This document shows, piece by piece, positions 42,639 through 51,574 of a stretch of DNA of 64,000 bases (its first letter is position 1; every line of letters starts with the position of its first letter). The DNA comes from Ramlibacter sp. WS9. Lineage in GTDB: Bacteria; Pseudomonadota; Gammaproteobacteria; Burkholderiales; Burkholderiaceae_C. A program made the position numbers and the translations under genes. The DNA is taken from positions 62,001-126,000 of the forward strand of contig NZ_RKMB01000018.1 of assembly GCF_003797765.1 (NCBI RefSeq). The letters are read 5' to 3'. The notes beneath the pieces were generated by a model that did not search any database, was not told the DNA's origin, and worked only from the letters and a program-made list of their open reading frames with translations.

Positions 42639-43930
42639 TTGTAGGTGCGCAGCAGGCGGTCGGCTTCGCGCTGGGCGTCCTGCATGGCTTGCGCGGGCGT
42701 CTTGGTGCCGGTCAGTGCGGCTTGCAAGCCGTCATTCAGCGCCTTGGTCACGCGCTGGTTGTCATGCGTGGAGAACTCCGCCACCGACATCGGCAACTGG
42801 TCGCGCGCGACCAGGGCCGGCGGGAAGTCGCGGCCGTACTTGCGCAGCGTGTCCGTGCCATAGGCGGCTTCGGACACCGCCACGTAACCGGTGTCCATGC
42901 TCCACTGCGCCGCGCGCTCGGGGTGCGTCACCCACTTGATGAACTTGAAGGCGGCTTCCTGCTGCGCCGGCGTGGACTTCTTGAAGATGTAGAAGTTGCC
43001 CCCGCCGGTGGGCGAGCCCTTGCGGCTGTTGCCCGGAATCATCGCCACGCCGAAGTCGAACTTGGCGTTGTTCTTCACATTCGTCAGGTTGCCGGTGGTG
43101 GTGAACATCATGGCGGCCTTCTTTTCGAAGAAGTCCTTGGGTGTGGTGCCCCATTCCACGACGCCGGGCGGGTGCACGCCGGCCTTGCCCAGGTCGACCC
43201 AATACTGCAGCGCCTCGATGACCTTGGGGTCGTCGAACTTCACCTGAGTGCCGGCCTCGTTGCCCAGGATCGCGCCGTTGGTGGTGGTCAAGGTCTGAAA
43301 CAGCCAGTAGGGGAACCCGCTGGAGGGAATCTGCAGGCCCCACTGCGTGACCTTGCCGCCGGCGTCTTTCTTCGTCAGTTTCGTGGCTGCATCCTTGAGC
43401 TCGGCCCAGGTTTGGGGCGGGCGATTCGGGTCCAGCCCCGCTTCCTTGAGCAACTCCTTGTTGTAGAACATGACCACGGTGGAGCGCTGGAAGGGCACGC
43501 CCCAGGTCTTGCCGCTGGTGCGGCTGTTCAGCATGAAGGCCGGATAGAAGCTGCCCAGCCAGGCCTTGTCTTCGGCGGTCTTGATGAAATTGTCGATCGG
43601 CACGATCGCGTCTTCGTCGATCAGCGTGTACATGTCGGTGGTCAGCAGCACCGAGGTGACGGGCGGGGTGCCGGACTTGTTGGCCGTCAGCGCCTTGACC
43701 AGCGCCTCCTGGTAGGCACCGGCATAGATGGGCGTGACCTTGGTGCCGGGGTTGGCCTTCATGAATTCGGCGGCAAAGCCGTCGATGGTCTTGGCGATCG
43801 CGCCGCCCACGGCGACGGGATAGAAGAACGAGATCTCGGTGGTCTGCGCCTGCGCGGTGCCGAGGCCCAGCGCCGCGGCGGCGCAGCTGGCCAGCATGAA
43901 GCGGTGGAAGGTCTTGCGTTGCATGGTCAT
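42635..43930 (-). CDS. Extracellular solute-binding protein, family 1 (UgpB-like)
   Basis: 431 residues from MTMQRKTFHR at 43930 (AAGAGGAGAC upstream). Signal peptide ends GTAQAQ. EISFFYPVAVGGAIAKTIDGFAAEF and WGVPFQRSTVVMFYNKELLKEAGLDPN are shared with UgpB-type glycerol-3-phosphate/glycerophosphodiester receptors. Such a ligand is plausible given the GlpQ-like lipoprotein at 29778, but sugars cannot be excluded. Second gene of the importer operon. Confidence 0.9.
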   Translation of the reverse strand: MTMQRKTFHRFMLASCAAAALGLGTAQAQTTEISFFYPVAVGGAIAKTIDGFAAEFMKANPGTKVTPIYAGAYQEALVKALTANKSGTPPVTSVLLTTDMYTLIDEDAIVPIDNFIKTAEDKAWLGSFYPAFMLNSRTSGKTWGVPFQRSTVVMFYNKELLKEAGLDPNRPPQTWAELKDAATKLTKKDAGGKVTQWGLQIPSSGFPYWLFQTLTTTNGAILGNEAGTQVKFDDPKVIEALQYWVDLGKAGVHPPGVVEWGTTPKDFFEKKAAMMFTTTGNLTNVKNNAKFDFGVAMIPGNSRKGSPTGGGNFYIFKKSTPAQQEAAFKFIKWVTHPERAAQWSMDTGYVAVSEAAYGTDTLRKYGRDFPPALVARDQLPMSVAEFSTHDNQRVTKALNDGLQAALTGTKTPAQAMQDAQREADRLLRTYK

Positions 43931-43946
43931 GTCTCCTCTTGTGATG

Positions 43947-44960
43947 TCACTGAAGCCGTTGTCCTTGGGAATCGAAATGGTGGAGCGCAGATGCGTCCCA
44001 ATCGAGCAGCACGTGGCTGCCGGCGGCGAGTTCCGCCTGCCCGCCGGTGCGCACGGTGATGGTTTCGCTGCCCACACCGCAGTGCAGGATCAGGTCGGCA
44101 CCCAGGTACTCGATGCTTCGCACGGTAGCAGGCACGCGTTGCCCCAATATGACGGATTCGGGACGCACGCCCAGCCAGTGCGCGGCGCGTCCGGCGGGCA
44201 CGTCGCTGCCCGCGATGCGGTCGCCGTCCAGGCGCAGCAGGTTCATCGACGGCGTGCCGATGAAGCTGGCGGCGAAGGTCGTGGCCGGGCGAGCATACAG
44301 AGCGCGCGGTGTGGCCGCCTGCTCGATGCGGCCGCGATTGAGCAGCACCACCTGGTCGGCCATGCTCATGGCTTCGGCCTGGTCGTGCGTGACGTACACC
44401 ACCGTGAGGCCCAGGCGTTGCTGGAGCTGGCGCAGCTCGGTTCGCATCTCCTGGCGCAGCTGCGCGTCGAGGTTGGAGAGCGGCTCGTCCATCAGGCAGA
44501 CCTTGGCCTGCGCCACCAGGGCGCGGCCCAGGGCCACGCGCTGCTGCTGGCCGCCGGAGAGCTGCGACGGCTTGCGATCCAGCAGGGCGGAAAGGCCAAG
44601 CAGTTCCGCCGTCTGCGCGAGCCGCTTCGCTGTTTCGGCCGCGGGGACTTTGCGCACCGACAGGCCGAAGGCGATGTTGTCGGCGACGCTGAGGTGCGGA
44701 AAGAGGGCGTAGTTCTGGAACACCATGGCCACGCCTCGCTGGGCGGGCGGCAGGTCGGTGACGTCGGTGCCGTCGATGACGACGCGGCCGCTGGTGGCCG
44801 TCTCGAGTCCGGCGATGATCCGCAGCGTGGTGGACTTTCCGCAGCCCGACGGACCGAGCAGCACACAAAAGCTGCCGGCCTCGATGTTCAGTTGGATCTC
44901 CTCCAACGCGGTGGCCTCGCCCCAACGCTTGGCCACGTCAACAAGTTGGATCGACGACAT
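43947..44960 (-). CDS. ABC importer ATPase, UgpC/MalK type
   Basis: 337 residues from MSSIQLVDV at 44960. Walker A GPSGCGKST (about 36-44), signature LSGGQQQRVALGRAL, Walker B VCLMDEPLSNLD, switch His in YVTHDQAEAMSMAD, and a C-terminal TOBE regulatory domain (about 240-337). It powers the two permeases downstream. Divergent from the class-V aminotransferase at 45078, which shares its promoter region. Confidence 0.93.
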   Translation of the reverse strand: MSSIQLVDVAKRWGEATALEEIQLNIEAGSFCVLLGPSGCGKSTTLRIIAGLETATSGRVVIDGTDVTDLPPAQRGVAMVFQNYALFPHLSVADNIAFGLSVRKVPAAETAKRLAQTAELLGLSALLDRKPSQLSGGQQQRVALGRALVAQAKVCLMDEPLSNLDAQLRQEMRTELRQLQQRLGLTVVYVTHDQAEAMSMADQVVLLNRGRIEQAATPRALYARPATTFAASFIGTPSMNLLRLDGDRIAGSDVPAGRAAHWLGVRPESVILGQRVPATVRSIEYLGADLILHCGVGSETITVRTGGQAELAAGSHVLLDWDASALHHFDSQGQRLQ

Positions 44961-45077
44961 CGGCCGAGTATAGGAAGCCGGCGCCCGGTTCCGACCCCAT
45001 AACAACCCTCCCAGGCCGGGGAATCCGGCCAGTGCTAAGCTGGGCGCCTCTTTTTGCATGCTACAAGCGAGAACGCG

Positions 45078-46244
45078 ATGCCCGGACTCCTCCCCAACGT
45101 CGACCCCGAAGGCCTGCTCGAATTTTCGGTGGTCTACACCGATCGGGCCCTGAACCACATGTCCCGCAGCTTCCAGGGCGTGATGCAGGACATCTCCTCC
45201 ATCCTGAAAGAGGTGTACCGCGCGCGTTCGGTTGCGCTCATCCCCGGCAGCGGAACCTTCGGCATGGAAGCCGTGGCGCGCCAATTCGCCGGCGGCAAGG
45301 ACGTACTGGTCATTCGCAACGGCTGGTTCAGCTACCGCTGGACCCAGATCTTCGACATGGGCCAAATCCCGGCCTCGTCCACCGTGCTGAAGGCGCGGCG
45401 CACGGGCAGCGGCGCGCAGGCGCCCTGGACGCCCGCACCCATCGCGGAAGTGCAGGCCGCGATCCGCGACAAGAAGCCCGCCGTTGTCTTCGCGCCCCAC
45501 GTGGAAACCGCGTCCGGCATGATCTTGCCGGACAGCTACCTGCGCGCCGTGTCCGACGCCGTGCATGAAGCGGGCGGCCTCTTCGTGCTCGATTGCATCG
45601 CTTCCGGCGCGATGTGGGTCGACATGCAGGCCACGGGCGTCGACGTGCTGATCTCCGCGCCGCAAAAGGGCTGGAGCAGCTCGCCGTGCTGCGCGATGGT
45701 CATGCTCAGCGAGCGCGCACGCGCCGCGATCGACGCCACCACCAGCTCCAGCTTTGCCTGCGACCTGAAGAAGTGGCTGCAGATCATGGAAACGTATGAA
45801 GGCGGCGGCCACGCGTATCACGCCACCATGCCGACGGACGCGCTCACACGCCTGCGCGAAGTGATGAAGGAGACGCAGGCCTACGGCTTCGCCAAGGTAC
45901 GCGCGGAGCAGGAAGAACTGGGGCGCAAGGTGCGTGCGCTGTTCGAAAGCCGCGGGCTGGCCAGCGTCGCGGCCGAGGGCTACAAGGCGCCGGGCGTGGT
46001 GGTGAGCTACACCACCGATCCGGAAGTGCAGTCCAGCCGCAAGTTCCTGGCCGAAGGCTTGCAGACCGCGGCGGGCGTGCCGTTGCAGTGCGACGAAGGC
46101 CCGGACTTCATGAGCTTCCGCGTCGGCCTGTTCGGCCTGGAGAAGTGGCACCACGTGGACCGTACCGTGGCACAACTCGCCGCGGCGCTCGACCGTATCG
46201 GCCTGGGCAGCCCGGCAGCAAAACCACAGGCAGCACACGCCTGA
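45078..46244 (+). CDS. Class-V PLP aminotransferase (AGXT/PhnW-like)
   Basis: 388 residues from MPGLLPNVDP at 45078. PLP-binding features: GSGTFGMEAVARQ (about 57-69), VETASGMILP, LDCIASGAMWVD and Schiff-base Lys197 in APQKGWSSSP. This subgroup includes alanine-glyoxylate, serine-glyoxylate and 2-aminoethylphosphonate transaminases. It is divergent from the importer operon, so it may deaminate the imported compound or a derivative; an amino-bearing phosphoester or phosphonate would fit both, but this is inference. Confidence 0.85.
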   Translation: MPGLLPNVDPEGLLEFSVVYTDRALNHMSRSFQGVMQDISSILKEVYRARSVALIPGSGTFGMEAVARQFAGGKDVLVIRNGWFSYRWTQIFDMGQIPASSTVLKARRTGSGAQAPWTPAPIAEVQAAIRDKKPAVVFAPHVETASGMILPDSYLRAVSDAVHEAGGLFVLDCIASGAMWVDMQATGVDVLISAPQKGWSSSPCCAMVMLSERARAAIDATTSSSFACDLKKWLQIMETYEGGGHAYHATMPTDALTRLREVMKETQAYGFAKVRAEQEELGRKVRALFESRGLASVAAEGYKAPGVVVSYTTDPEVQSSRKFLAEGLQTAAGVPLQCDEGPDFMSFRVGLFGLEKWHHVDRTVAQLAAALDRIGLGSPAAKPQAAHA

Positions 46245-46252
46245 CACCTCGC

Positions 46253-46273
46253 GGCCGGGCTGCCTGCCCGGCC
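46253..46273. terminator. GC-rich hairpin after the aminotransferase gene
   Basis: GGCCGGGC-TGCCT-GCCCGGCC, an 8-bp perfect stem 9 bp after the stop codon, without a T tract; a possible factor-dependent end or mRNA stabiliser. Confidence 0.4.
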
Positions 46274-46379
46274 GGTGTGCGCCTGTGTAAGTTTCTGGGC
46301 GAGACGTAGACGGCTCAGTTGATCAAGCCACCGCGTTGCTGCACCCCTGTATAAACTGCACTCGCAGTCTGGGGCGCAA

Positions 46380-47048
46380 ATGATTGTCAGTGTGCTGGTG
46401 GTCGAAGACGAGCCGGGGTTTCTGCAGCGATTCTGCGATGCGATCGCCGCCGAGCCCGCGCTGCGCCTGTGCGGCGCGGCCACCACCGTTGCAGGCGCTT
46501 GCACCCTGGTCGATGCCCTCGTGCCCGACGTCGTGCTGGTCGATCTGGGGTTGCCCGATGGCAGCGGCGTCGATGTCATACGCCATGCCATGCACGGCCG
46601 CCCGACGCGCGACGTCATGGTGGTCACCATGTTCGGCGACGACGGCCATGTGATCGACAGCATCCGCGCGGGCGCAACGGGCTACCTCCTCAAGGACGCC
46701 TTGCCCAAGGACATCACGGCATCGATCCTGCAGGTGCATGGGGGCGGCTCGCCCATCAGCCCCGCGATTGCGCGGCGCGTTCTGACGAGCTTTGGCGAGC
46801 ATCAAAATTCCGATACCGCCGAGAAGGCGCCGCATTCAGGCAGAACGGCGCGTTCATCGGTACTGTCCGAACGCGAAACCGAGATTTTGCGACTCGTGGG
46901 CAAGGGCCTCAACTTCAAGGAAGTGGCGGGCGTCCTCGCGATTTCCCCCAACACGGTGATCACGCACGTCAAGCGCATCTACCAGAAACTGGCTGTCCAC
47001 TCGCGAGGGGAAGCGGTCTATGAAGCCAACCAGATGGGCTGGCTATAG
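46380..47048 (+). CDS. NarL/LuxR-family response regulator
   Basis: 222 residues: receiver domain (about 3-120) with phospho-acceptor Asp55 in VVLVDLGLPDGSG, and a LuxR-type HTH (about 158-215, LSERETEILRLVGKGLNFKEVAGVLAISPNTV in part). It overlaps the kinase gene by 29 bp in another frame, so the pair is cotranscribed. The target genes are not evident from the neighbourhood. Confidence 0.94.
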   Translation: MIVSVLVVEDEPGFLQRFCDAIAAEPALRLCGAATTVAGACTLVDALVPDVVLVDLGLPDGSGVDVIRHAMHGRPTRDVMVVTMFGDDGHVIDSIRAGATGYLLKDALPKDITASILQVHGGGSPISPAIARRVLTSFGEHQNSDTAEKAPHSGRTARSSVLSERETEILRLVGKGLNFKEVAGVLAISPNTVITHVKRIYQKLAVHSRGEAVYEANQMGWL

Positions 47049-48936
47049 TGCCTGGCTCGGCGCCTGGCTCGGCGCCTGGCTCGGCGCCTGGCTCGGCGCG
47101 TTGCTCGTGCTGGCGGCGCTGTGCGGCGCGGCCCATGCCCAGCCGCTGCGGCCGCGCCAGGCCGACGTCGTTTTCAATGCAGGACTGGTTCCACCGAAGG
47201 AGGACTCGGCCTGGCAACGGGTCAACCTGCCCAATTCCACGCGCCACACAACGGCCTGGTATCGCGTGGATTTCGAGGCTGCGGCCTCGAAGACAGGCGA
47301 ACCGTGGGCGGTCTACCTGCCTTACCTCTACCGCGGCGGCCGGCTGTTCCTGAACGGCGAACTGCTCGCCCACATCCAGGAGCCGAGCCCTGGCACGGTG
47401 ATCCGTTGGGAGCGGCCCCACCTGGTGCCCGTTCCGGCGGCGTCGCTGCGGCCCGGCATCAACCAGTTGCTGCTGCGCATTCCCGCAACGGCCGTGGCGC
47501 CCGATCACATGCCGCCACTCGCGATAGGTTCGTACATGGAATTGCTTCCGGAGTACGAGAGCCGGCTGTTCTGGGTCCGCACCATGCCGCAGTTCACCGT
47601 GATGTTCTCGCTCATCGTCGGCTTGCTGGCGTTGTTCGTGTGGTGGCGGCGGCGCGACGAAACGCTGTATGGCCTGTTCGGCGCAGCCGCCGTGCTGTGG
47701 GGCATTCGCACGCTGACGTTCGTCATCGAAGTGCTGCCCACCCCCGCGTGGCTGGCATGGCGGACGATCTACCACGGGGCCACGGGCGGCTTCGTGGCCG
47801 TCATGCTGCTGTTCGCGATGTGCCTGGCCGGCATCAGCTATCGGCGGCTGACGTGGTGGCTGTTCGGCTACTGGCTGTTGGGGCCGGTGGGCTATCTGGC
47901 GAGCGGCGGTAACGAGACCCTGATCGGCCGGTGGTGGGCGGGCGGTCTGCTGCCCATCGGCCTGGCCATCTTCGTGATCAGCGTCGTGGCGGCCCGGCGG
48001 CAGAAGGCGCTGGTGGGCTTGAGCATCTCGCTGGGCGTGGCGCTGCTCGCGGGTGTGCACGACTACCTGCTGGCCACGGCCGCGCCGGTCATTCGCGCTT
48101 TCGCCCCCGACCACGCGGCGGCCCGTGTGTTCCTGCTGCACTATGCCGCCGACATCCTCCTGCTGGTCATGGGGGGTATTCTCACCGCGCGTTTTGTGCG
48201 CACGCTCCAAGCCATCGAGCAGCTCAATCGGACACTCGAAGCGCGGGTCGCCGAGCGTGAGGCTGCGCTGGCGGAAAACTATGAGCGCCTGCGGCGGCTC
48301 GAGCGCCGGCACGCCGCGGGAGAAGAGCGCCAGCAGATCATGCGGGATTTGCACGACGGCGTGGGCTCTCAGCTTTTCCTCATGCTCTCGCGGGCCGAGC
48401 TGGGCGAAGTGGGTCACGATGAGCTGGTGCAGGCGCTGCGCGAATGCATTGCCGACATGCGCATGACGCTCGAAGCCTTGAGTCCCGAGAACGACGACTT
48501 CCTCCAAGCGTGGAGCAATTTCCGATTCCGCTGGGAGCGCGTGCTCGAAGCAGCCGGCGTGGCGTGCACCTGGGAGCAGGACGCGGCCCGGCCTGTGGAG
48601 CTCAGCCCGCATGCGATCCTCCAGTTGCTGCGCATCGTGCAGGAGGCGCTCACCAATGTGCTCAAGCACGCGCGCGCGCAGCGGGTGGATATCAGGTTGC
48701 GCACGGACGAGCGCGCCATCGCCATCGAAGTGCAGGACAACGGGCGCGGCCTTGCCGGCGCGTCGCCGCACGGCGGGCACGGCCTGGCCAACATGCGGGC
48801 GCGGGCGCGGCGTTTGGGCGCGCGCATCGACATCGCGGACCTGCATCCGGGCGTGCGTGTCGCGGCCCGCCTCGAGCGGGACATGGCGGTTCCGCAACGC
48901 CTGGAAGCAGGCGATCAGGCCGTTGCGGTCGCCTGA
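47020..48936 (+). CDS. NarX-like sensor kinase with 7TMR-DISM-type input
   Basis: 638 residues. Signal peptide with a tandem WLGA repeat; periplasmic beta-sandwich (about 40-180, VYLPYLYRGGRLFLNGELL) as in DISMED2 domains; seven or eight TM helices (about 185-395); coiled coil; HisKA_3 with His445 in MRDLHDGVGSQ; HATPase with VQEALTNVLKHARA and DNGRGL. It phosphorylates the NarL-type regulator encoded just upstream. The input may be a carbohydrate-like or small-molecule ligand, by analogy with other 7TMR-DISM kinases. Confidence 0.9.
   Translation: MKPTRWAGYSAWLGAWLGAWLGAWLGALLVLAALCGAAHAQPLRPRQADVVFNAGLVPPKEDSAWQRVNLPNSTRHTTAWYRVDFEAAASKTGEPWAVYLPYLYRGGRLFLNGELLAHIQEPSPGTVIRWERPHLVPVPAASLRPGINQLLLRIPATAVAPDHMPPLAIGSYMELLPEYESRLFWVRTMPQFTVMFSLIVGLLALFVWWRRRDETLYGLFGAAAVLWGIRTLTFVIEVLPTPAWLAWRTIYHGATGGFVAVMLLFAMCLAGISYRRLTWWLFGYWLLGPVGYLASGGNETLIGRWWAGGLLPIGLAIFVISVVAARRQKALVGLSISLGVALLAGVHDYLLATAAPVIRAFAPDHAAARVFLLHYAADILLLVMGGILTARFVRTLQAIEQLNRTLEARVAEREAALAENYERLRRLERRHAAGEERQQIMRDLHDGVGSQLFLMLSRAELGEVGHDELVQALRECIADMRMTLEALSPENDDFLQAWSNFRFRWERVLEAAGVACTWEQDAARPVELSPHAILQLLRIVQEALTNVLKHARAQRVDIRLRTDERAIAIEVQDNGRGLAGASPHGGHGLANMRARARRLGARIDIADLHPGVRVAARLERDMAVPQRLEAGDQAVAVA
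47051..47098 (+). repeat. Four tandem 12-bp repeats in the kinase signal peptide
   Basis: CCTGGCTCGGCG repeated four times without a mismatch, encoding (W-L-G-A)4 in the hydrophobic core of the signal peptide. Being a multiple of three, gain or loss of units keeps the frame but changes the length of the core. Confidence 0.95.
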
Positions 48937-49097
48937 ACCGGGGTCGCCCGGTCAGACTGCTGGGCAAGCACGCCCCACTCGCCCTCGCCGGTCAGGCCCA
49001 GCGCCACGGCACCGAACAAGCTCAGGGTGGTCACCACCGCAGCGATGGCGGCCAGAACGCGGACGAGACCGGATGAAGAGCCGAAGTTCGAGTCCAT
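48915..49097 (-). CDS. Small single-span membrane protein, 60 residues
   Basis: 60 residues with a near-perfect ribosome site (AAGGAG, 6 bp before the ATG at 49097) and one hydrophobic helix (LVRVLAAIAAVVTTLSLFGAVALG, given here only as the region about 11-34). Its 3' end overlaps the end of the sensor kinase gene by 22 bp on the opposite strand. I do not recognise it. The strong ribosome site and the clean helix argue that it is a real gene. Confidence 0.7.
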   Translation of the reverse strand: MDSNFGSSSGLVRVLAAIAAVVTTLSLFGAVALGLTGEGEWGVLAQQSDRATPVQATATA

Positions 49098-49359
49098 GAC
49101 GAATCTCCTTCGATGGATTGCAGGTTGATTGCGAGGGGGTACCGATGGTGCGCACTGCGTGGCGCGCTGGCTATCCCGTGTCCATGCGCGGCGCGTCCAA
49201 CGCTGTCCCCTGAACGCGGGACACGCTGCGACGTGGCGGTTGCGTCACCGCCTGAAACAAGCAGCTCGGCTTGGGTTACAGACGTTTGAAACTTGTCAGT
49301 TCCACGCCTACTCTGTATTTCTCGCGGCGTTTGATACCGGTCGAGGAAAGGCAATCACC

Positions 49360-50784
49360 ATGTCTGACTTGCAGATGAAGTCGCGCCACGGCGCGGGCCA
49401 ACGGTTCAGCGACGAACGCATCGCCGCGTTTCAACAGGGGATACGCGGCCGGCTCGCCACCCCTGGCTCGGAAGACTACGACCAGGCGCGAACGATCTGG
49501 AACGCCATGATCGACCGGCGGCCGGCGCTCGTGGTGCGATGCGCGGGCGCCGCGGATGTGCTGCGCTCGGTGCGCTTCGCGCGCGACAACGACCTGCTGG
49601 TCGGCGTGCGCGGCGGTGGCCACAACATTGCCGGCAACGCGGTGTGCGACGGCGGCCTGCAGATCGACCTGTCGCTGATGAAATCGGTGCGCGTCGATCC
49701 GGTGGCCCGAACGGCGCGCGTCGAGCCCGGTGTGACGCTTGGCGAGTTCGACCGCGAAGCGCAGGCCTTCGGGTTGGCGACACCGCTGGGCATCAACTCG
49801 ACGACGGGTGTGGCCGGGCTGACGCTGGGCGGCGGTTTCGGCTGGCTGAGCCGCGGCCTGGGCCTGTCGATCGACAACCTGCTTTCGGCCGACGTGGTGA
49901 CCGCGGACGGTGAGTTGCTGCGGGCCAGCGAACAGGAAAATCCGGACTTGTTCTGGGGCATCCGCGGTGGTGGCGGCAACTTCGGCGTGGTGACCTCGTT
50001 CGAATTCAAGCTGCATCCGGTCGGGCCGGAACTGCTGGCCGGCCTCATCGTCCATCCGCTGGACGACGCCAGGGAGGTGATGCGCTTCCATCGCGAGTTC
50101 ATGGCAACGGTGCCCGACGAGCTCACCTGCTGGTTCGTGATGCGGCAGGCGCCGCCGCTGCCGTTCCTTCCGCCCGAGTGGCATGGCAAGGAAATCCTGG
50201 CCCTGGCGGTTTGCTACAACGGCGATATCGCGGAAGGCGAACGCATTGCCAGGCCGCTGCGCGAGTTCGGCCGACCGATCGCGGACGTCATCGGGCCCAC
50301 GCCCTATGCGGGCTGGCAGACGGTACTCGACCCGCTGCTGGCACCGGGCGCGCGCAACTACTGGAAGTCGCACGACTTCGCGGACACGAGCGATGGTTTG
50401 ATCGAAGTGATGATGGACCATGCGCGGCGCATCCCCGATCCGCAGACAGAGATCGCCTGTGCGCAGCTGGGCGGGGCCGTGAGCCGGGTGCCGCGCGGCG
50501 CCACGGCATACAACCATCGCGATGGCCAATACGTGATGAACGTGCACGGGCGCTGGAGCGATCCGGCCAAGGACGAAGCGTGCATCGCTTGGGCGCGCAG
50601 CCTGTGGCAGGCGGCCGCGCCGTTCGCGACCGGCAGCGTGTACGTCAACTTCCTCACGCAGGAAGAGGGCGGCCGCGTGCGCGAGGCCTATGGCGAAAAC
50701 TACGATCGGCTGGTCGCGCTGAAGAACAAGTACGACCCGGCCAACCTGTTCGGCGTCAACCAGAACATCAGCCCCACGGTCTGA
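49360..50784 (+). CDS. FAD-linked oxidoreductase, berberine-bridge-like
   Basis: 474 residues from MSDLQMKS at 49360 (GAGGAAAG upstream). FAD_binding_4 domain (about 50-190) with GVRGGGHNIAGNAVCDGG, where the His can carry flavin covalently, and STTGVAGLTLGGGFGWLSRG. A C-terminal BBE segment (YDRLVALKNKYDPANLFGVNQNI) closes the protein. No signal peptide. It oxidises sugars, alcohols or aromatic substrates in this family; the actual substrate is unknown. It overlaps the following glyoxalase-fold gene (TGATG). Confidence 0.92.
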   Translation: MSDLQMKSRHGAGQRFSDERIAAFQQGIRGRLATPGSEDYDQARTIWNAMIDRRPALVVRCAGAADVLRSVRFARDNDLLVGVRGGGHNIAGNAVCDGGLQIDLSLMKSVRVDPVARTARVEPGVTLGEFDREAQAFGLATPLGINSTTGVAGLTLGGGFGWLSRGLGLSIDNLLSADVVTADGELLRASEQENPDLFWGIRGGGGNFGVVTSFEFKLHPVGPELLAGLIVHPLDDAREVMRFHREFMATVPDELTCWFVMRQAPPLPFLPPEWHGKEILALAVCYNGDIAEGERIARPLREFGRPIADVIGPTPYAGWQTVLDPLLAPGARNYWKSHDFADTSDGLIEVMMDHARRIPDPQTEIACAQLGGAVSRVPRGATAYNHRDGQYVMNVHGRWSDPAKDEACIAWARSLWQAAAPFATGSVYVNFLTQEEGGRVREAYGENYDRLVALKNKYDPANLFGVNQNISPTV

Positions 50785-51170
50785 TGGCAGGGAGCAATCG
50801 CGAGCAGCGCCCGGCGTCGATCCAGTCGATCAGCGCCGTGACGCTGGCCACGCACGACATGGGCCGTGCGCTGCGCTTTTACTTGGCACTGGGCTTTCCG
50901 CTTCGCTATGGCTCGGAAGCGGCGGCATTCAGCAGCCTGAGCGCGGGCAACGCCTGCATCAACCTGACGACGGAAGGCAGCGAGCGTGAATGGTCATGGT
51001 GGGGCCGCATCGTCCTGTACGTGGACGATGTCGATGCGTTTCATCGGAACGCGTTGGCCGCCGGCCTGCGGCCGGACACCGCACCCCGTGACGCGACCTG
51101 GGGCGAGCGGTATTTCCACATCACCGACCCGGACGGTCACGAGTTGAGTTTCGCTACGCCATTGGCCTGA
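50784..51170 (+). CDS. VOC/glyoxalase-fold protein
   Basis: 128 residues with one vicinal-oxygen-chelate domain: SISAVTLATHDMGRALRFYLALGFPLRY and a closing FHITDPDGHELSFATPL. His24 and the C-terminal Glu in HELSF are the usual metal ligands. Its start overlaps the stop of the FAD oxidoreductase, so it is coupled to it and may act on the same substrate. It could also be a drug- or toxin-binding relative. Confidence 0.87.
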   Translation: MAGSNREQRPASIQSISAVTLATHDMGRALRFYLALGFPLRYGSEAAAFSSLSAGNACINLTTEGSEREWSWWGRIVLYVDDVDAFHRNALAAGLRPDTAPRDATWGERYFHITDPDGHELSFATPLA

Positions 51171-51225
51171 CGGTAGTTTGCTGTCCCGCAAGTTCCAAAC
51201 CACCTTCGGCTGGTTGAACCTCGCG

Positions 51226-51479
51226 GCGAAGCTGTGCGTGGGCGGGCTGCGGCGCGATGGCTACGGCGTTCGGCTTCGGTGCTCCGCCCCTCCAGCCGAA
51301 TTCCTTGCGCCGGGAGACCCCGCGACCCACGCGAAAAAACTCCCTGCGCTTCGCTCCGGTCAAACAATTTTCGCGAGCATGAAACGGTCGCACGGCTGAA
51401 GCCGTGCTGGGTCGCGGGCTCACCCGCCGCAAGCGCCTGGGCTTTACTCGCGCCGCAGCCCGCCCACGCACAGCTTCGC
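51226..51479. repeat. Type B terminal-inverted-repeat element, full length
   Basis: 254 bp bounded by 32-bp perfect inverted repeats (51226-51257 and 51448-51479), identical in sequence to the ends of the deleted copy at 39538-39664. The interior contains hairpins (CACGGCTGAAGCCGTG, 51391-51406). No credible coding frame. Confidence 0.87.
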
Positions 51480-51574
51480 AGAGACACTGTTGGCGTGCAA
51501 CCGGTTGCTTGCCACCGCTTCACCTTTTCTGCCCCCACATGGGCGCACCACCGTTGGCCCGCCACTCGCTCACT

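Noticed and set aside
49098..49359. Operator or leader in the 262-bp gap before the FAD oxidoreductase
   Set aside because: Some short dyads occur but none stands out from what GC-rich sequence gives by chance.
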